Origin: Ancistrus triradiatus
Lineage: Eukaryota > Chordata > Actinopteri > Siluriformes > Loricariidae
Direction: 5' to 3'
Assembly: GCA_025084515.1 (NCBI GenBank)
Contig: JAJAGP010000356.1
Location: 393,072 to 457,071, forward strand
Length of the DNA stretch: 64,000 nt
Positions within the stretch are counted from its first letter, which is position 1, and every line of letters starts with the position of its first letter. A program made the position numbers and the translations under genes. Below the pieces are notes generated by a model. That model was not told the DNA's origin. It did no database searches and saw only the letters and a program-made list of their open reading frames with translations. Positions 45,833 to 56,717 of the stretch are shown piece after piece.

Positions 45833-45834
45833 TA

Positions 45835-45864
<30 letters not shown>
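45833..45864. repeat. (GATAA)n microsatellite, the LINE 3' tail
   Basis: Six to seven GATAA units directly after the LINE's 3' end, as expected of CR1/L2-type tails. Confidence 0.9.
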
Positions 45865-45865
<1 letters not shown>

Positions 45866-46797
45866 CCTTTTATTATAACACAAGGGGAAATGTGTCTTGT
45901 TACGGCAACAAGAGGGAAGAAACAGAATAAACAGAAGTATATACTGATAAGATCTGTGTTGCTTCACAATATTGCACATAATTGCATATTATTACACAGT
46001 GTTTTGATAGTAGCAGTGACTCCAGATTGTTTTGCTTTGAATAGTATAGGTGCTCTTCTGGGTAATATTACTGGTAGATTGTACAGCCTGACCGCAGTAG
46101 GAAGGAAGGAGCTGCGATATCTCTCTTTTGAGCACCGCAGGTGAAGGAGCCTATCGCTGAAGGTGCTGCCCAGTGCTGCAACTGTCTCCTGCAGTGGGTG
46201 GGAGGGGTTATCCATTATGGATGACAGCTTGGTCATCATCCTTCTCTCTCCCACCACCTCCACTGTATCAAGTGCACAGCCCAGGACAGAACCTGCCTTC
46301 CTGATCAGCTTATCCAGCTTCTTACTATCTGCTGTCGAGATGCTGCTTCCCCAGTAGACAACTCCATAAAAAATGCCTGATGCCGCCACAGTATCATAGA
46401 AAGTTTTTAGGAGTGTGTCCTGTATTCCAAAAGACCTGAGCCTCCTCAGCAGATGGAGTCTGCTCTGGACTTTCTTGTACAGTGCTAGTGTGTTGTCAGT
46501 CCAGTAAAGTTTATTGTTCAGGTACTTATAGGTATTGACAATCTCAATGTTCATTCCCTGGATATTCACCAGTTTAGGTGGGTTGGACTTGGTCCTGCGA
46601 TAATCCACCACCCGCTCATTGGTTTTACCCGTGTTGATCTGGAGCTAGTTTCGCTGGCACCAGTCCATAAAGTTCCTAGTTAGTTCCCTATTCTCGCTAT
46701 CATCATCATCCAAAATGTATCCAACAATAGCGGAGTCATCGGAGAACTTCTGTAGGTGGCTGGTTTTTGTGTGATGTCAGCAGTAGGGTGAAAAGGA

Positions 46798-46988
46798 CTG
46801 TGGTAGCCTAATGGTTAAGGTACTGGACTCTGGAGCAGAAGGGCCAAGGTTCAAATCCCACCTCTATCTACTAAGCTGCTACTGTTGGGTAACTGAGCAA
46901 GACCCTCAACTCACAAATGCTTAGACTGTAAGACTGTATAAACTGTAAGTCGCACTGTATAGGGGCGTCTGCTAAATGACATAAATGT
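46798..46988 (+). mobile_element. tRNA-headed SINE inserted in the LINE, with 7-bp target duplication
   Basis: CTGTGGTAGCCTAATGGTTA head, box B GGTTCAAATCCC, tail GTCTGCTAAATGACATAAAT. Flanked by AAAAGGA at 46791-46797 and 46989-46995. This gives clean ends for the SINE family. Confidence 0.88.
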
Positions 46989-47927
46989 AAAAGGAATGGG
47001 GCCAATACTGTCCCCTGTGGAGCCTCAGTGCTGCACAGGAGTGTGTCCAACTTACAGTCCTTAAGACACATGTACTGTGGTCTGTTAGTGAGGTAGTCCA
47101 GTGTCCATGTAGTGATATGGTGAGACACCCCTGCACCCTCCATCTTGCTCCTCAGGAGTGTGAGCTGAATGGTGTTGAAAGCACTTGAAAGATCAAAGAA
47201 CATGATCCTCACATGATCCTGCCCTGTCCAGGTGGGAGAGGGTTCTGTGAAGTAGGTAGATGATTGTATCATCAACCAGAATTGCCTGGCTGATGTGCAA
47301 ACTGCAGTGGATCCATTACTGGTTTGACCAGTGGGTGAAGAACAAGCCTTTCCATGGCCTTCATAACGTGAGAGGTTAGTGCCGCTGGCCTGCAGCCATT
47401 TAAATCAATGGGGTGTGCAGTCTTTGGATTTGGAACCACACACGATGTCTTCCAGAGGACTGGCACTTATATTTCAGACTGAGGTTGAATATGTACTGGA
47501 CTATCCCACACAGCTGGTCTGCACAATGCCTCAGAAGCCCAGAGTTGATGCCGTATGGATCTGCTGCTTTCCTCACTTTCATCTTCCTCAGTTCCCTCCT
47601 CACTTGTTCTTTGGACAAAGGAAAGCTGGACTGAGTGCTGGGTGTCAACTGCTGAGGTGCGAAGCCTTGAACTGTGGTGGTGTGGGGTGCTGTGAGGGTG
47701 AACAAAGAGGTTTGGAGCAAGATGTTGATGACCGAAGGGTGCACACAGAAGGAGCAGCCAAAGGGGGTGGAAGTGACCATGTGAGTCTATGGTTCTTGAC
47801 TAAAGGAGTCAAAACAGCGATTAAAAGAAATTAAGACCAAAGTTTTGCCACTTTTGTGACCAAGGGAAGGCACACAGTGTCCCCAATAAGTGCGCAATTA
47901 TCCAGGAAGTGAACTTTTTTTTCATTA

Positions 47928-48345
47928 CGATCACCTCCTTGTTTCTACATTCATTGTCCATGTTAGCAGTTCCACTTACCATATAGAAGCATTTTGTAGT
48001 TCTATAATTACAGACTGCAGTCCATCTGTTTCTCTACATGCTTTGTTCGTCTGTTCTCTAATGGTCAGGATGCCCACAAGACCAGCACAGATCAGGTCCT
48101 ATATGGGTAGTGGATCATTATAAGCACTGCAGTGACTGATGTGGTGGTGCGTTAGTGTGTGTTGTGCTAGTATGAGGGGATCAGATACAGCAGTGCTGCT
48201 GCTGGAGGTTTTAGAGAGTGGGGGGTCCTGACCATTAGAGCGGAGAGTAAAGGGGACAAACAAAGTATGTAGAGAAATTGACTACAGTTTGTAATTGTAG
48301 AACTACAAAATGCTTCTGTATGGTAAGTGAAACTGATATATATAT
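47928..48345. repeat. two facing copies of the GATCATTCT-type repeat
   Basis: 47928-48140 is plus-oriented (CCATCTGTTTCTCTACATGC), 48165-48345 carries an inverted arm (TTGTAATTGTAGAACTACAA). Together they form a long imperfect hairpin. Confidence 0.6.
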
Positions 48346-48359
48346 ACCATACCATAACC

Positions 48360-48800
48360 ATACCCAGATAGAGATGTCGGATTGTGAAACTCAGCAAGTA
48401 GTTCTGTCGCAGGCAGATCTGTAAATGATTACAGATGTGGTCTGATTAGACACTGGATATTGTCACAAGGATACAAGGGGAGCCAAGAGTTGCCTTGCCA
48501 TTTTTCAGCAGAGTAATGCTTGCCCACACACAGCAAGAGTTTCCCAGGAATGTCTCCACCAGATTGCAACCCTTCCCTGGCCTGCCCGGTCACCAGATTT
48601 AACGCCAATCAGTATTTATGGGACCCTCTGGGACGCCGGTTTCGACAACCAACGAGTATGTAGGATCTACAGCCCCAGCTGCAACATCTGAAGACATATG
48701 TGCTACAGGATACCATACAGAACCTGTATGCCTCCATGCCCAACTGTATCTCATCTTGTATCCAGGCTAGAGACGGCCCAACAGGGGATTAGAGCCTCGT
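48360..48800 (+). mobile_element. relic of a third Tc1-type transposon, 3' part
   Basis: About 48520-48790 reads, with breaks, HTARVSQECLHQ and WPARSPDLTPI, the C-terminal region of a Tc1/IS630 DDE transposase. It begins ACCCAGATAGAGATGTCGG, also seen at 59090. Confidence 0.65.
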
Positions 48801-49130
48801 TAAAAAAAACCTATAAAAGTCAAATAAACTTATTCTTTCGTCTATTAATGTAATCAATAACCTATATCACTACATTCTTACATATAGTGTTTCATTCGAT
48901 TCCAACAGCTCCTTCTTGGTGAGTTTGTTTCATCAATGCTTGTACAAACATGAGCTCTTCCAGTTTCTCTGATTAAATCTCAGCTTAAATGCCGTCTTGC
49001 TGCTATTCTGATCCCGCTCGCCTGCCACATCTCATCATTTAAAGTTCTTACACTACTTCGTCCTTGTATGGACACTGTTTGAATTACGTCATTTGCATGT
49101 GTGTTCATTCCTCTTTCCTGTCTGTTGAAA
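48801..49130. other. intergenic, nothing recognised
   Basis: No repeat or coding signal; upstream of the candidate ltb4r first exon. Confidence 0.45.
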
Positions 49131-49247
49131 GAGTGCTGCTGCTGTTTCTGAGTAATTTATACAGAGGAAGAGATGGAAACACGTTGAGACACACTTTCTG
49201 TCACTGATTAATACAATAGATGCCCTTCTCTACAGGCACACACCCAG
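49130..49247 (+). other. ltb4r: candidate non-coding first exon region of the ltb4r-like gene
   Basis: Ends in CACACCCAG|GTAAGCC, a strong donor at 49247, in non-repetitive DNA 3.1 kb upstream of the ltb4r acceptor at 52355. A GAGGAAG Ets/PU.1-type core is at 49164-49170, as in the ltb4r2 candidate. The left limit is unknown and the assignment is by inference. Confidence 0.33.
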
Positions 49248-49912
49248 GTAAGCCATCTTATGCTTTAAAATGCTTGCTTTTGTGTGTTTTTGTGTGCACA
49301 GTAATGTAATCTCTGATCAGCATTAGCTTTGAAGATTTCCTGTCATTTTTTTTTCTTTTCTTGACATCTGTGATTTGAATCATCACTTTAAAAATCACAG
49401 TAAGCAGCTGCTGTCATACACTCATACACACGTTTTTGTAGTGTCAATATTATTATGTAATTCAGATCATTATTATTGATTGGAAACTCAAACCTTATGG
49501 AGAAAATTGCTCCTATTACACATTGGTGGGGAAAAATACCTGCTTTTTAAATAAACGTCATTTATTTGAACTCTTTATAATATTCTGTTGTCTAATATTG
49601 TTTCACATGTATTAGAGACCTGATTAATTTTTCGAACGAGGTTAGATCATTCAACGTTTAAATAACTAATTCACAATGCAACCTCAGAGCTACAGTATCC
49701 AATGCACTTATTGACCACTAGAAGGCGATTTTGCGAATACATATACAGTATATGATAGAGCACCCCTGGACACACGATATATGCCATGTATCTAGAAGGG
49801 GAGAACATACTCACAGACGGAGTTTGGGCAGGGAATCGAATCGAGGATCTATGAAGGTGTGAGGTGACAAACTTAAATAGAACATATTTCTGCACCTTTT
49901 TTTCCAAACTTT

Positions 49913-50235
49913 TCATTCATTCATTCATTTTCTTATCCACTTGATCCTAGTCAGGGTCGCGGGAAAGTCGCTTCCTAGCCGGTGGCACACAACCCTAGAC
50001 AGGGCACCAATCTATCGTAGGGTACATGCTTACACACATACTGACACACTTTGACACACTAAGGACACTTTAGAAACAGACCAATTAGCCTAACTCACGT
50101 CTTAGACTGTGAGAGGAAACCGGAGTACCCGATGTGGGTGCGGGGAGAACATGCAAACTCCACACAGGTGGAGTCTGAGATCAGGGTTGAACCGGGGACG
50201 CTGGAGCTGTGAGGCGACAGTGCTAACCACTGCAC
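49913..50235 (+). repeat. interspersed repeat (TTCTTATCCGCTT family), near complete
   Basis: CATTCATTTTCTTATCCACT start, AACCGGAGTACCCGATG, GAACATGCAAACTCCACACA and GAGGCGACAGTGCTAACC end. Confidence 0.8.
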
Positions 50236-52115
50236 AAAAACAGAAACAGAAATGTGCCGTATGACATTTTGTTATCTGGAGAGTCTGTATTACGTCATTT
50301 CAAGCAAAGTACATCACATCAACATCCTACATTTAGACGGAGAAATACACTGAATTCAAACTCAAGCAATAATTCCGACTTTGAACATTGGTAAAACTTT
50401 ACTGATTACTTTATTACATAAGATCAGGGTGTGTCTGAAATCAATTGGATTCCGATTTCAAACAAATGTGAATTTGATCGGCCTTCCAGAACCAATTAAG
50501 AACCAATTTCCGAGGTTCCACTGTATAAAAATAAACAAATGAGAAAGAAAGAAAGAAAGAAAGAAAGATGAAATAAAGTCATAATGAGTTTATGGGCCAG
50601 GATATTTGTAGAATATCTAAAAGATTATAAAAAACAGAGGGTACTGCCACAAACTCTGAACTGTTGCATACATTATGTATTGCACAGTGGTTTTTATAGA
50701 GGTTCTGTATCCAAAGGCTAAAAGTGTTAAATGGTTAATCAACGGAATGAATATTTTGCCATATAATTTGAATCCATTCCAATTTAACCTAAAAAAAAAA
50801 CAATTTAACCAATCACATGGATGAAACCTTGCCTTGGTCTTTGTTATTAGGGTTACTGCAGTGTAAGTGCTCTTTGGTTCCTATCAAATGCTTATTAAGA
50901 ACGTCCAGTTATCTCCCAGAGAAACAGAGATGTGGGTTTGCTAATGGACCCAGCTAATGACTGACTACATCTAAATGAGAATAAAGTGACTCTGAATGTT
51001 GCTTCAGACCTCAGAGGAGTTGTAAACAGGTTTAGATTGCGTGGCAGGGACGGATGGGTTTAGCAAAGAGCAAATTTCCTGTTTCTTTCAGGCCATCTGT
51101 CAGATCCTTACAAATACAGTGCAACCTCAGGTTATAGGTTAATGGAGATTCTACATATAAACACTACCAAAAAAAACCCATCAACAAACATCTAATTTCA
51201 TTTCATGTTACCAGTTGGTGTTACCAGGGTTCCCAAACTTACATAAACAATGCAAACATCATGACCACAGTGGTTCGTGCTGTCTTCCCACAGCTCCTGA
51301 TTCCTGATATAATTACCAGCCCAGACTCTGCCTGCAAACATTATAAAGACATGCATTATGTCTTTGAAGTGCCCCAGTGTGAGTGGTTGGATGTGTGTAT
51401 TTGTATGTGTTGCTGGTTAGGCCCCGGCTTCCTGTGACCCAGGACTGGATTAATGAACAGGGGGTGGCCATGGCCAGCTTTAGAGGCCCCAAGTACATTG
51501 CCACATCAATATACAGTATGTAATAAGAAAACACACATTTGGATGGAGGGACTCAAGTGGTGCAGCAATTCATTAACACTTCTGGGTGTCACACAGATAC
51601 AATAGGATGGGAGGCTGGAGGGTGAAGCCCCTACCTTGGCACTGCAACAGTGACCCCAGACTAGGGCGATATGGCCTCAAATCAATATCACAATTAACTG
51701 AACATTTTACCTCGATTACGATTAATCAATGGTTATGTTGTTTTGGGTTTTTTTTATGCACAACTATTAAAACTTGATGTTTGGGTTCTCCTCTATACTG
51801 CTGACTGGATGGGGCAGAGTCACATGACTACACATGGAGTACTAGGTTTTTAAGGAGATAGTACATAAGCACACACAGTGGGGAAAGTACAAACAGAATA
51901 ATAAAAAAAAAAAAACTAAATAAACATCATGGACAAGATTACATCAGTTAATGGTTCTGAATGTTGTATTCCACAAATTGCCCAGCCCTACCCCAGACTA
52001 TCCCCAGTAAGAGACTCTGGTTGCTCCTGGGGGATCCCCACATGTTCTAATGCAAACTGTTAGATATAATCCTTCCTGCAGGTCCTGGGTCTGCCCTGAT
52101 GTCTCCTTCAAGAGG
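50236..52115. other. upstream/intron region of ltb4r, nothing recognised
   Basis: (GAAA)n at 50543-50567. Worn MITE ends near 50511 and 51117. A short A-rich run at 51903. No coding signal. Confidence 0.5.
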
Positions 52116-52117
52116 CT

Positions 52118-52300
52118 AAATCTAGATCTAGGCATATAGCAAACGCCCTTATCCAGAATGACTTACAACCCTTACAATCCAAGCAATTGTGGGTTAAGAG
52201 TCTTGCTCAAGGAGCCAGCAGCTTGATAAAGGAGGGATTTGAACCCAGAACCTTCTGCTCCATAGTCCAGTACCTTAACCGCTAGGCTACCACAGACCTA
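52118..52300 (-). mobile_element. tRNA-headed SINE
   Basis: Minus-strand copy from GGTAGCCTAGCGGTTAAGG to the CTGGATAAGGGCGTTTGC tail. It ends only about 55 bp before the ltb4r splice acceptor. Confidence 0.8.
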
Positions 52301-52419
52301 CAGATATAAAAATGGGGTCCATGCCAAACACTGACTTTCTCTTTCTTCTTTTTAGCCTACAACACTTGAGCTGCCACCAACAACACACAAACCAAGCCAC
52401 TCTCCAACAGGCAATCTAA

Positions 52420-52928
52420 ATGGCAAACCTAAACATCACCCTGCCCCCTATCTTCTCGAACCTGACTCCCACAACCATGGCTTCCAAAGTGTCTCTTTCA
52501 CTGTCCGGTCAGATAGGGCTGGCCATCCTGGCCGTGGCCTTCGTCGTTGGTTTCCCCGGGAACCTCTTTGTAGTGTGGACGGTGCTGTGTCGCGTCCGGA
52601 AGCGCTCTGTGACGTGTCTCCTCATCCTTAATCTGGCCATGGCCGATGCTTTCGTGCTCCTGAGCGCCCCCTTGTTCATGCGCTACCTAGTCGGCGGGAA
52701 AGGCTGGGAATTTGGTGGCGGCATGTGCAAGACGGTGCATTACCTATGCTGCGTCAACATGTACATCTCCATTTACCTGATCTGTCTGATGAGCCTCGAC
52801 CGCTGGCTGGCCGTCAACAGGCCCTTCTTGTCCCAGAAACTGAGGAATACAAGAACTCTCTATGTAGTCATGCTGGGTATTTGGGTCCTGGCCTTCCTCT
52901 TCGCCCTTCCCATGCCCTTCTACCGCAG
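52420..52928 (+). CDS. ltb4r: ltb4r-like coding exon 1
   Basis: Residues 1-169 plus two bases: N-terminus and helices 1-4, ending just after PMPFYR. Donor CGCAG|GTATGT, phase 2. Read-through past the donor adds 26 unrelated residues before a stop, which I treat as intron. Confidence 0.92.
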
Positions 52929-54971
52929 GTATGTGTATGGGCTACTTGCTTATTGTTGTGGGTGTATTTTGTACATTACAAAAAATAAAAGCTACGACTA
53001 CATTTACTAAATCCTTAACATTGCTACAGGATAACTAGAGGACATTAGATGTCATTTCATGTATCAGTGTGCTGCTCTGGTACGGGTGGATCAGACATAG
53101 CAGTGCTGCTGGAGTTTTGAAACATTGTGCCCACTCACTGTCCACTCTATTAGACTTGCCAACCTTGGTGGACTATTTTCGGTCCAGCAGTGACACTGGG
53201 GTGTTTAAAATCTCCAGCAGCACAACACACACTAACACACCACCACCACAGCAGTGTCACTGCATTACTGAGATTGAACCACCACCCAAACAGGACCTGA
53301 TCTTGTGGGAGTCCTGTGAGGTCCAGCACATACAGAGCAACAGATGGACTACAGTCTATAATTGTAGAACTACAAAGTGCAGCTATATGGGAAGCTGAGC
53401 TGATAATATATCTTTAAACGTGTACAGCACAAGCCAATACTAACATGTTTCCCCACTTTGTCCCAGCAGCCACTTGCAACTTAATAAGAACATGTCCGTG
53501 CACCACTGTATCCCGTTCCACTGGGGCAGCACGGGACATGCCATCTTTCAGTACCTGATGGAGACAGTGCTGGGTTTCCTGATTCCTTTCAGCTTCATCG
53601 CGTCGTGCTACTGCTCTGTCATCTGCCGTCTGCGCAGCGCCATGTTTCACGGGCGCGTGAAGGGAAGCCTCCTCATCCTCCTCATCATCAGTGCCTTTGC
53701 TCTCTTCTGGCTTCCCTATCACATCATTAACATTTTACAGGTATCACGCACAACACCGAATAATGCAACCATCTAATATAACTTATGACTTAGATAAAGA
53801 AGGGAAGCTAGGAGGTCATAGACTTGGGTTCAAAAGTCTGTGAACCCCTGGCAGAAATTATGGAATCGCCACGCTTAAGAGGATGATCACCCAAATTTTA
53901 CTTTGCACAAAAGAATTAAATCACAGATAAGACCCCAGACATTTTTGTTTAATAGCAGAATATTCTATTATACATCTTTTGCCACACCCTGTGTTGGATT
54001 TCCCTCTTGAAGGAGGTTATATCAATACACAAGGTCACTTCAAAGCTAGTCGTAAAGACACTCAGATCGGGCCGATTTAGAGTAATCAATTAACCTAATG
54101 CATGTCTTCGGACTGTGGGAGGAGACCGGAGTACCCGAAGTAAACCCACATCCATGGGGAGAACATACAGACTCCACACAGAAAGAACCCTGACCACTCC
54201 ACCTGGGCATCCAACCCAGGACCTTCTTGTTGTGAGGTGACAGTGCCATCCACCGAGCCACTGTGCCACCTTCATTCAGAGAGATAAGGAGCTTGTTGGG
54301 GTTAGTTAAAAAGATTTGAAACCTACTGAAGAACAGAGATGATGTGATGATCGTTACCTAACCTCTAATCTAATCTCATCTCTCTGAATGTCTTACATTC
54401 CAAATCTCTCCTGTTTACCAGGCAACACCTGCTCATACATGCACTGCAACCACCATGTTAGGGACAGTAGTGGTTCAATAGTTAGGGCTCTGGGCTGCTA
54501 ATCAAAGGACTGAGGAGCAAAACAAGCCCGTCTCTTTGCTCCTGAGCTGCTGTGTACTGTGTATACCAACAATAATAAAGCTATTTTTCTCTATTTGTTT
54601 TGATCCAGGTTATTGGACTGCTGCACAGCCAATCTGCTTTAGCTGCAGCAATGACTGCCCGTCCCAATGTGACTGCATTTGCATTCCTAAGCAGCAGTGT
54701 GAACCCTGTGCTGTACGTCTTTGCCGGTAGCTCACACATCCGGCAAGCCGGCTTCGGCTTCATGGCAAAGCTCCTCGATGGCACCAACTCAGAGCACAGC
54801 TCCGCCTCCGGGCGACGCTCCACAGTCCACACGGACAGCTCGGGCCTGTCGAAACTCTCTCTGAAATCCTTCCGGAGTGGGTCTAGGAAAAAGAGCTCTG
54901 GAGAGGATGAAAGGAACAAGGTGGAGCCTGGGTTTGGGGAGGAGCTTAAGATGCTTAACAGGGTGCCATGA
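52420..54971 (+). CDS. ltb4r: leukotriene B4 receptor 1 (BLT1)-like GPCR, three coding exons
   Basis: A class A seven-helix receptor, predicted to sense leukotriene B4 at the leukocyte plasma membrane through Gi. Exons 52420-52928, 53467-53740 and 54609-54971 join in phase to 381 residues. Landmarks: Asn48 (1.50), Asp76 (2.50), Cys103 (3.25), Asp127-Arg128-Trp129 (DRY site), Trp155 (4.50), Cys184 in loop 2, Pro210 (5.50), FWLPYH in helix 6, NPVLY at 293-297. Sequons at Asn5, Asn14, Asn178 and Asn281. The NRPFLSQKLR and GIWVLAFLFALP blocks, and AGFGFMAKLLDGT in helix 8, closely follow human BLT1 (recalled), while the upstream gene follows BLT2. The tail is Ser/Arg/Lys-rich. The start is the first ATG (64 nt) after the acceptor CTTTTTAG at 52355. 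The ligand is inferred from family membership. Confidence 0.9.
53035..53400 (-). repeat. interspersed repeat (GATCATTCT family) in ltb4r intron 1
   Basis: Inverted copy with GTGCTGCTGGAGATTTT-type and GATGGACTACAGTCTATAAT blocks. It ends about 65 bp before the exon 2 acceptor. Confidence 0.65.
53467..53740 (+). CDS. ltb4r: ltb4r-like coding exon 2 (NAGNAG acceptor)
   Basis: Residues 170-261: loop 2 with Cys184, helices 5 and 6 (GFLIPFSFIASCY; SAFALFWLPYHIINILQ). The acceptor is CCCAGCAG, so the exon may start at 53467 or 53470, with one Ser more or less. Donor CAG|GTATCA, phase 0. Confidence 0.9.
54050..54275 (+). repeat. interspersed repeat (TTCTTATCCGCTT family), 3' part
   Basis: AATCAATTAACCTAATGCATG, AGGAGACCGGAGTACCCG, GAACATACAGACTCCACACA and CGAGCCACTGTGCCACC. 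In ltb4r intron 2. Confidence 0.75.
54609..54971 (+). CDS. ltb4r: ltb4r-like coding exon 3 with stop
   Basis: Residues 262-381: loop 3, helix 7 (SSSVNPVLYVFAG), helix 8 and cytoplasmic tail. Acceptor TTTTGATCCAG, phase 0. Stop TGA at 54969-54971. Confidence 0.93.
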   Translation, partial: VIGLLHSQSALAAAMTARPNVTAFAFLSSSVNPVLYVFAGSSHIRQAGFGFMAKLLDGTNSEHSSASGRRSTVHTDSSGLSKLSLKSFRSGSRKKSSGEDERNKVEPGFGEELKMLNRVP

Positions 54972-55252
54972 ATGTTCAAAATCTACTGCTCTTTAAATCC
55001 ACAACCCAAACTGAACTAAATAAAAAATGGCTTCACCTCAGTTTGCTACGCACAACGCAGTCTGGACTTCCAAAGTGACTGACTAGGCTTTCCCTGAGAG
55101 TGTATACACACACTGCACTCCCAGGACTATTGCATACTGTGATGGTAATGATATGGTTCCAGATCTGTTGTCACAACACCAGTTTTCATGAGAAAATTAA
55201 CATGATTTTGCATTATGGGATATGTTGATTTGTTAAAAAAAATTTGGCGGAA

Positions 55253-55269
55253 GGGGGGGGGGGGGGGGG
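55253..55269 (+). repeat. 17-base G homopolymer
   Basis: Uninterrupted G run in the presumed ltb4r 3' untranslated region or just past the gene. Confidence 0.95.
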
Positions 55270-55627
55270 TTGTAAACTTGTTGAGGTGCTGTATGAAATG
55301 GCCACAAAGCCTGACCCTGCTTTTTCAAAAAGTATTATTTGAGCCATGATTTAATAAAAAATAACCACACACACACCAAAAAAAAACAAGCGCACAGAAA
55401 CAAAACACAACAAAAATAAAAACAGAGGATCTGAAGAACTGTACAGATAGGTGAAGGTCGGTGTTAAGCCATAATCTTTGTCCCAGCATGCCTTTTCAAT
55501 CATCAATTTGTCTGTCTTTGTGTTGCGAGTTTTCTGGTAAAATGTTGTGTTCTGTCATATTTAACATTCACTTTATTTCTAAGGCTTCCACATTCAAGAA
55601 GTTACCGTCAGTTACATATCGGAAAAC

Positions 55628-55633
55628 AATAAA
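55628..55633 (+). terminator. ltb4r: candidate polyadenylation signal AATAAA of ltb4r-like gene
   Basis: AATAAA in unique sequence 657 nt after the stop, followed by a T/G-rich stretch. Earlier AATAAA motifs at 55019 and about 55353 are alternatives. Confidence 0.4.
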
Positions 55634-55639
55634 GCAGCA

Positions 55640-56580
55640 TTACATACAAGGTATTTGTTTTGACCTTCATGTATTGATGCCTGGTTACCAAACTATGATA
55701 CGCACATGTTACAGCAGACGTGTTTTACATAAAATGTAGATATGGAAGAAATTCAAATGAAGAAGAGCTGGAGTGCAATATAATACGCGAGCGAGGGCGA
55801 GCTCGCACGACAAAAGCGACTCATCTGTCTAGTACCACTGCAGTTATTCAACTGGCATATAATCTTTTACAGTATTTTTCAAACGCTTTTATTAGCAGTA
55901 TTTGTTGTATCATTCATTACACATGATATATATTAATCAATATTATTTTTCATCATATGTTATGTAAAATTTAACTAATATATAGCCAAAAATTATTATT
56001 AATTATTATATTATAGTCTTAGCAAAACTGAGGAAGTGAAACTTTTGGAAGCAAATGATTCTGTATCCCTTCTTCTCTCAAATGCAATCAGAAGTCACCT
56101 ATATACAGCAACAACATCCATTCTATCAATTTATATTCTTAAATGTGAAAACGCCATAAATCATAACATTTCATGCTGCCCTCAAACAAAGACTATAAAA
56201 AATAAACTATACAAACAATAAACTAATAAACTATAAAAAAGCAGTAACTTGTTTTTCCCTGTTAGCCGATCTGAGTGCAGATCTGATTTAGGCATGTAGG
56301 GAAAGCACTTATGTATTCTGTTTGATTGCTGAAATTAAATAACGATAGAAAAAAGTTCAGTTTATAATTAACATTACCTCAAATGAGGCCGCTCGTTTAT
56401 GATCTCGAGGCTGGACTTGAAATCAAGAAAGTACTTGAGTACTACAACATTATCAGATGGTAAGTGTAGCCAGCATCAACATATAAATGTGTGTTATTCA
56501 TTAAATGTATCATGCATTTGTAAAACTGCAAACCTCGAAAATAATTTAACTTAATTTATTACTGAGTTAACTGTACTCCC
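55640..56580. other. intergenic, AT-rich, nothing recognised
   Basis: No frame, repeat end or splice-like pattern of interest. Confidence 0.5.
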
Positions 56581-56582
56581 TT

Positions 56583-56706
<124 letters not shown>

Positions 56707-56717
56707 ATATACACACA

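Larger units (their letters stand above)
45830..47800 (-). mobile_element. non-LTR retrotransposon (CR1/Rex1-like LINE), 5'-truncated, reverse transcriptase with breaks
   Basis: On the minus strand, RT blocks appear in order: EQVRRELRKMKVRKAADPYG (about 47600), a PKT..NGCRPAALTSHVMKAMERL block (47400), MFFDLSSAFNTIQ (47190), TEAPQGTVLAPF (47020), then the C-terminal NTYKYLNNKL and HLLRRLRSFGIQD region (46520-46400) ending HLRCSKERYRSSFLPTAVRL (46130). Frames change at about 47450 and 47275, and a SINE interrupts at 46798-46988. The catalytic DD motif region around the SINE is damaged. The 3' end carries a (TTATC)n tail (45833-45864). No endonuclease domain is visible, so the copy is truncated. 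Clade assignment is tentative. Confidence 0.85.

Noticed and set aside
45964..46611. 215-codon frame as a host gene
   Set aside because: It is the C-terminal part of a LINE reverse transcriptase, with LINE-type neighbours and a microsatellite tail.
46798..46880. tRNA-like head of the SINE copies
   Set aside because: Box-like elements are present but the sequence does not fold as a complete tRNA; it is the SINE promoter.
52929..53010. Extension of BLT1-like exon 1 to the stop at 53010
   Set aside because: It leaves the receptor family immediately after the GTATGT donor; splicing to 53467 restores helices 5-7.
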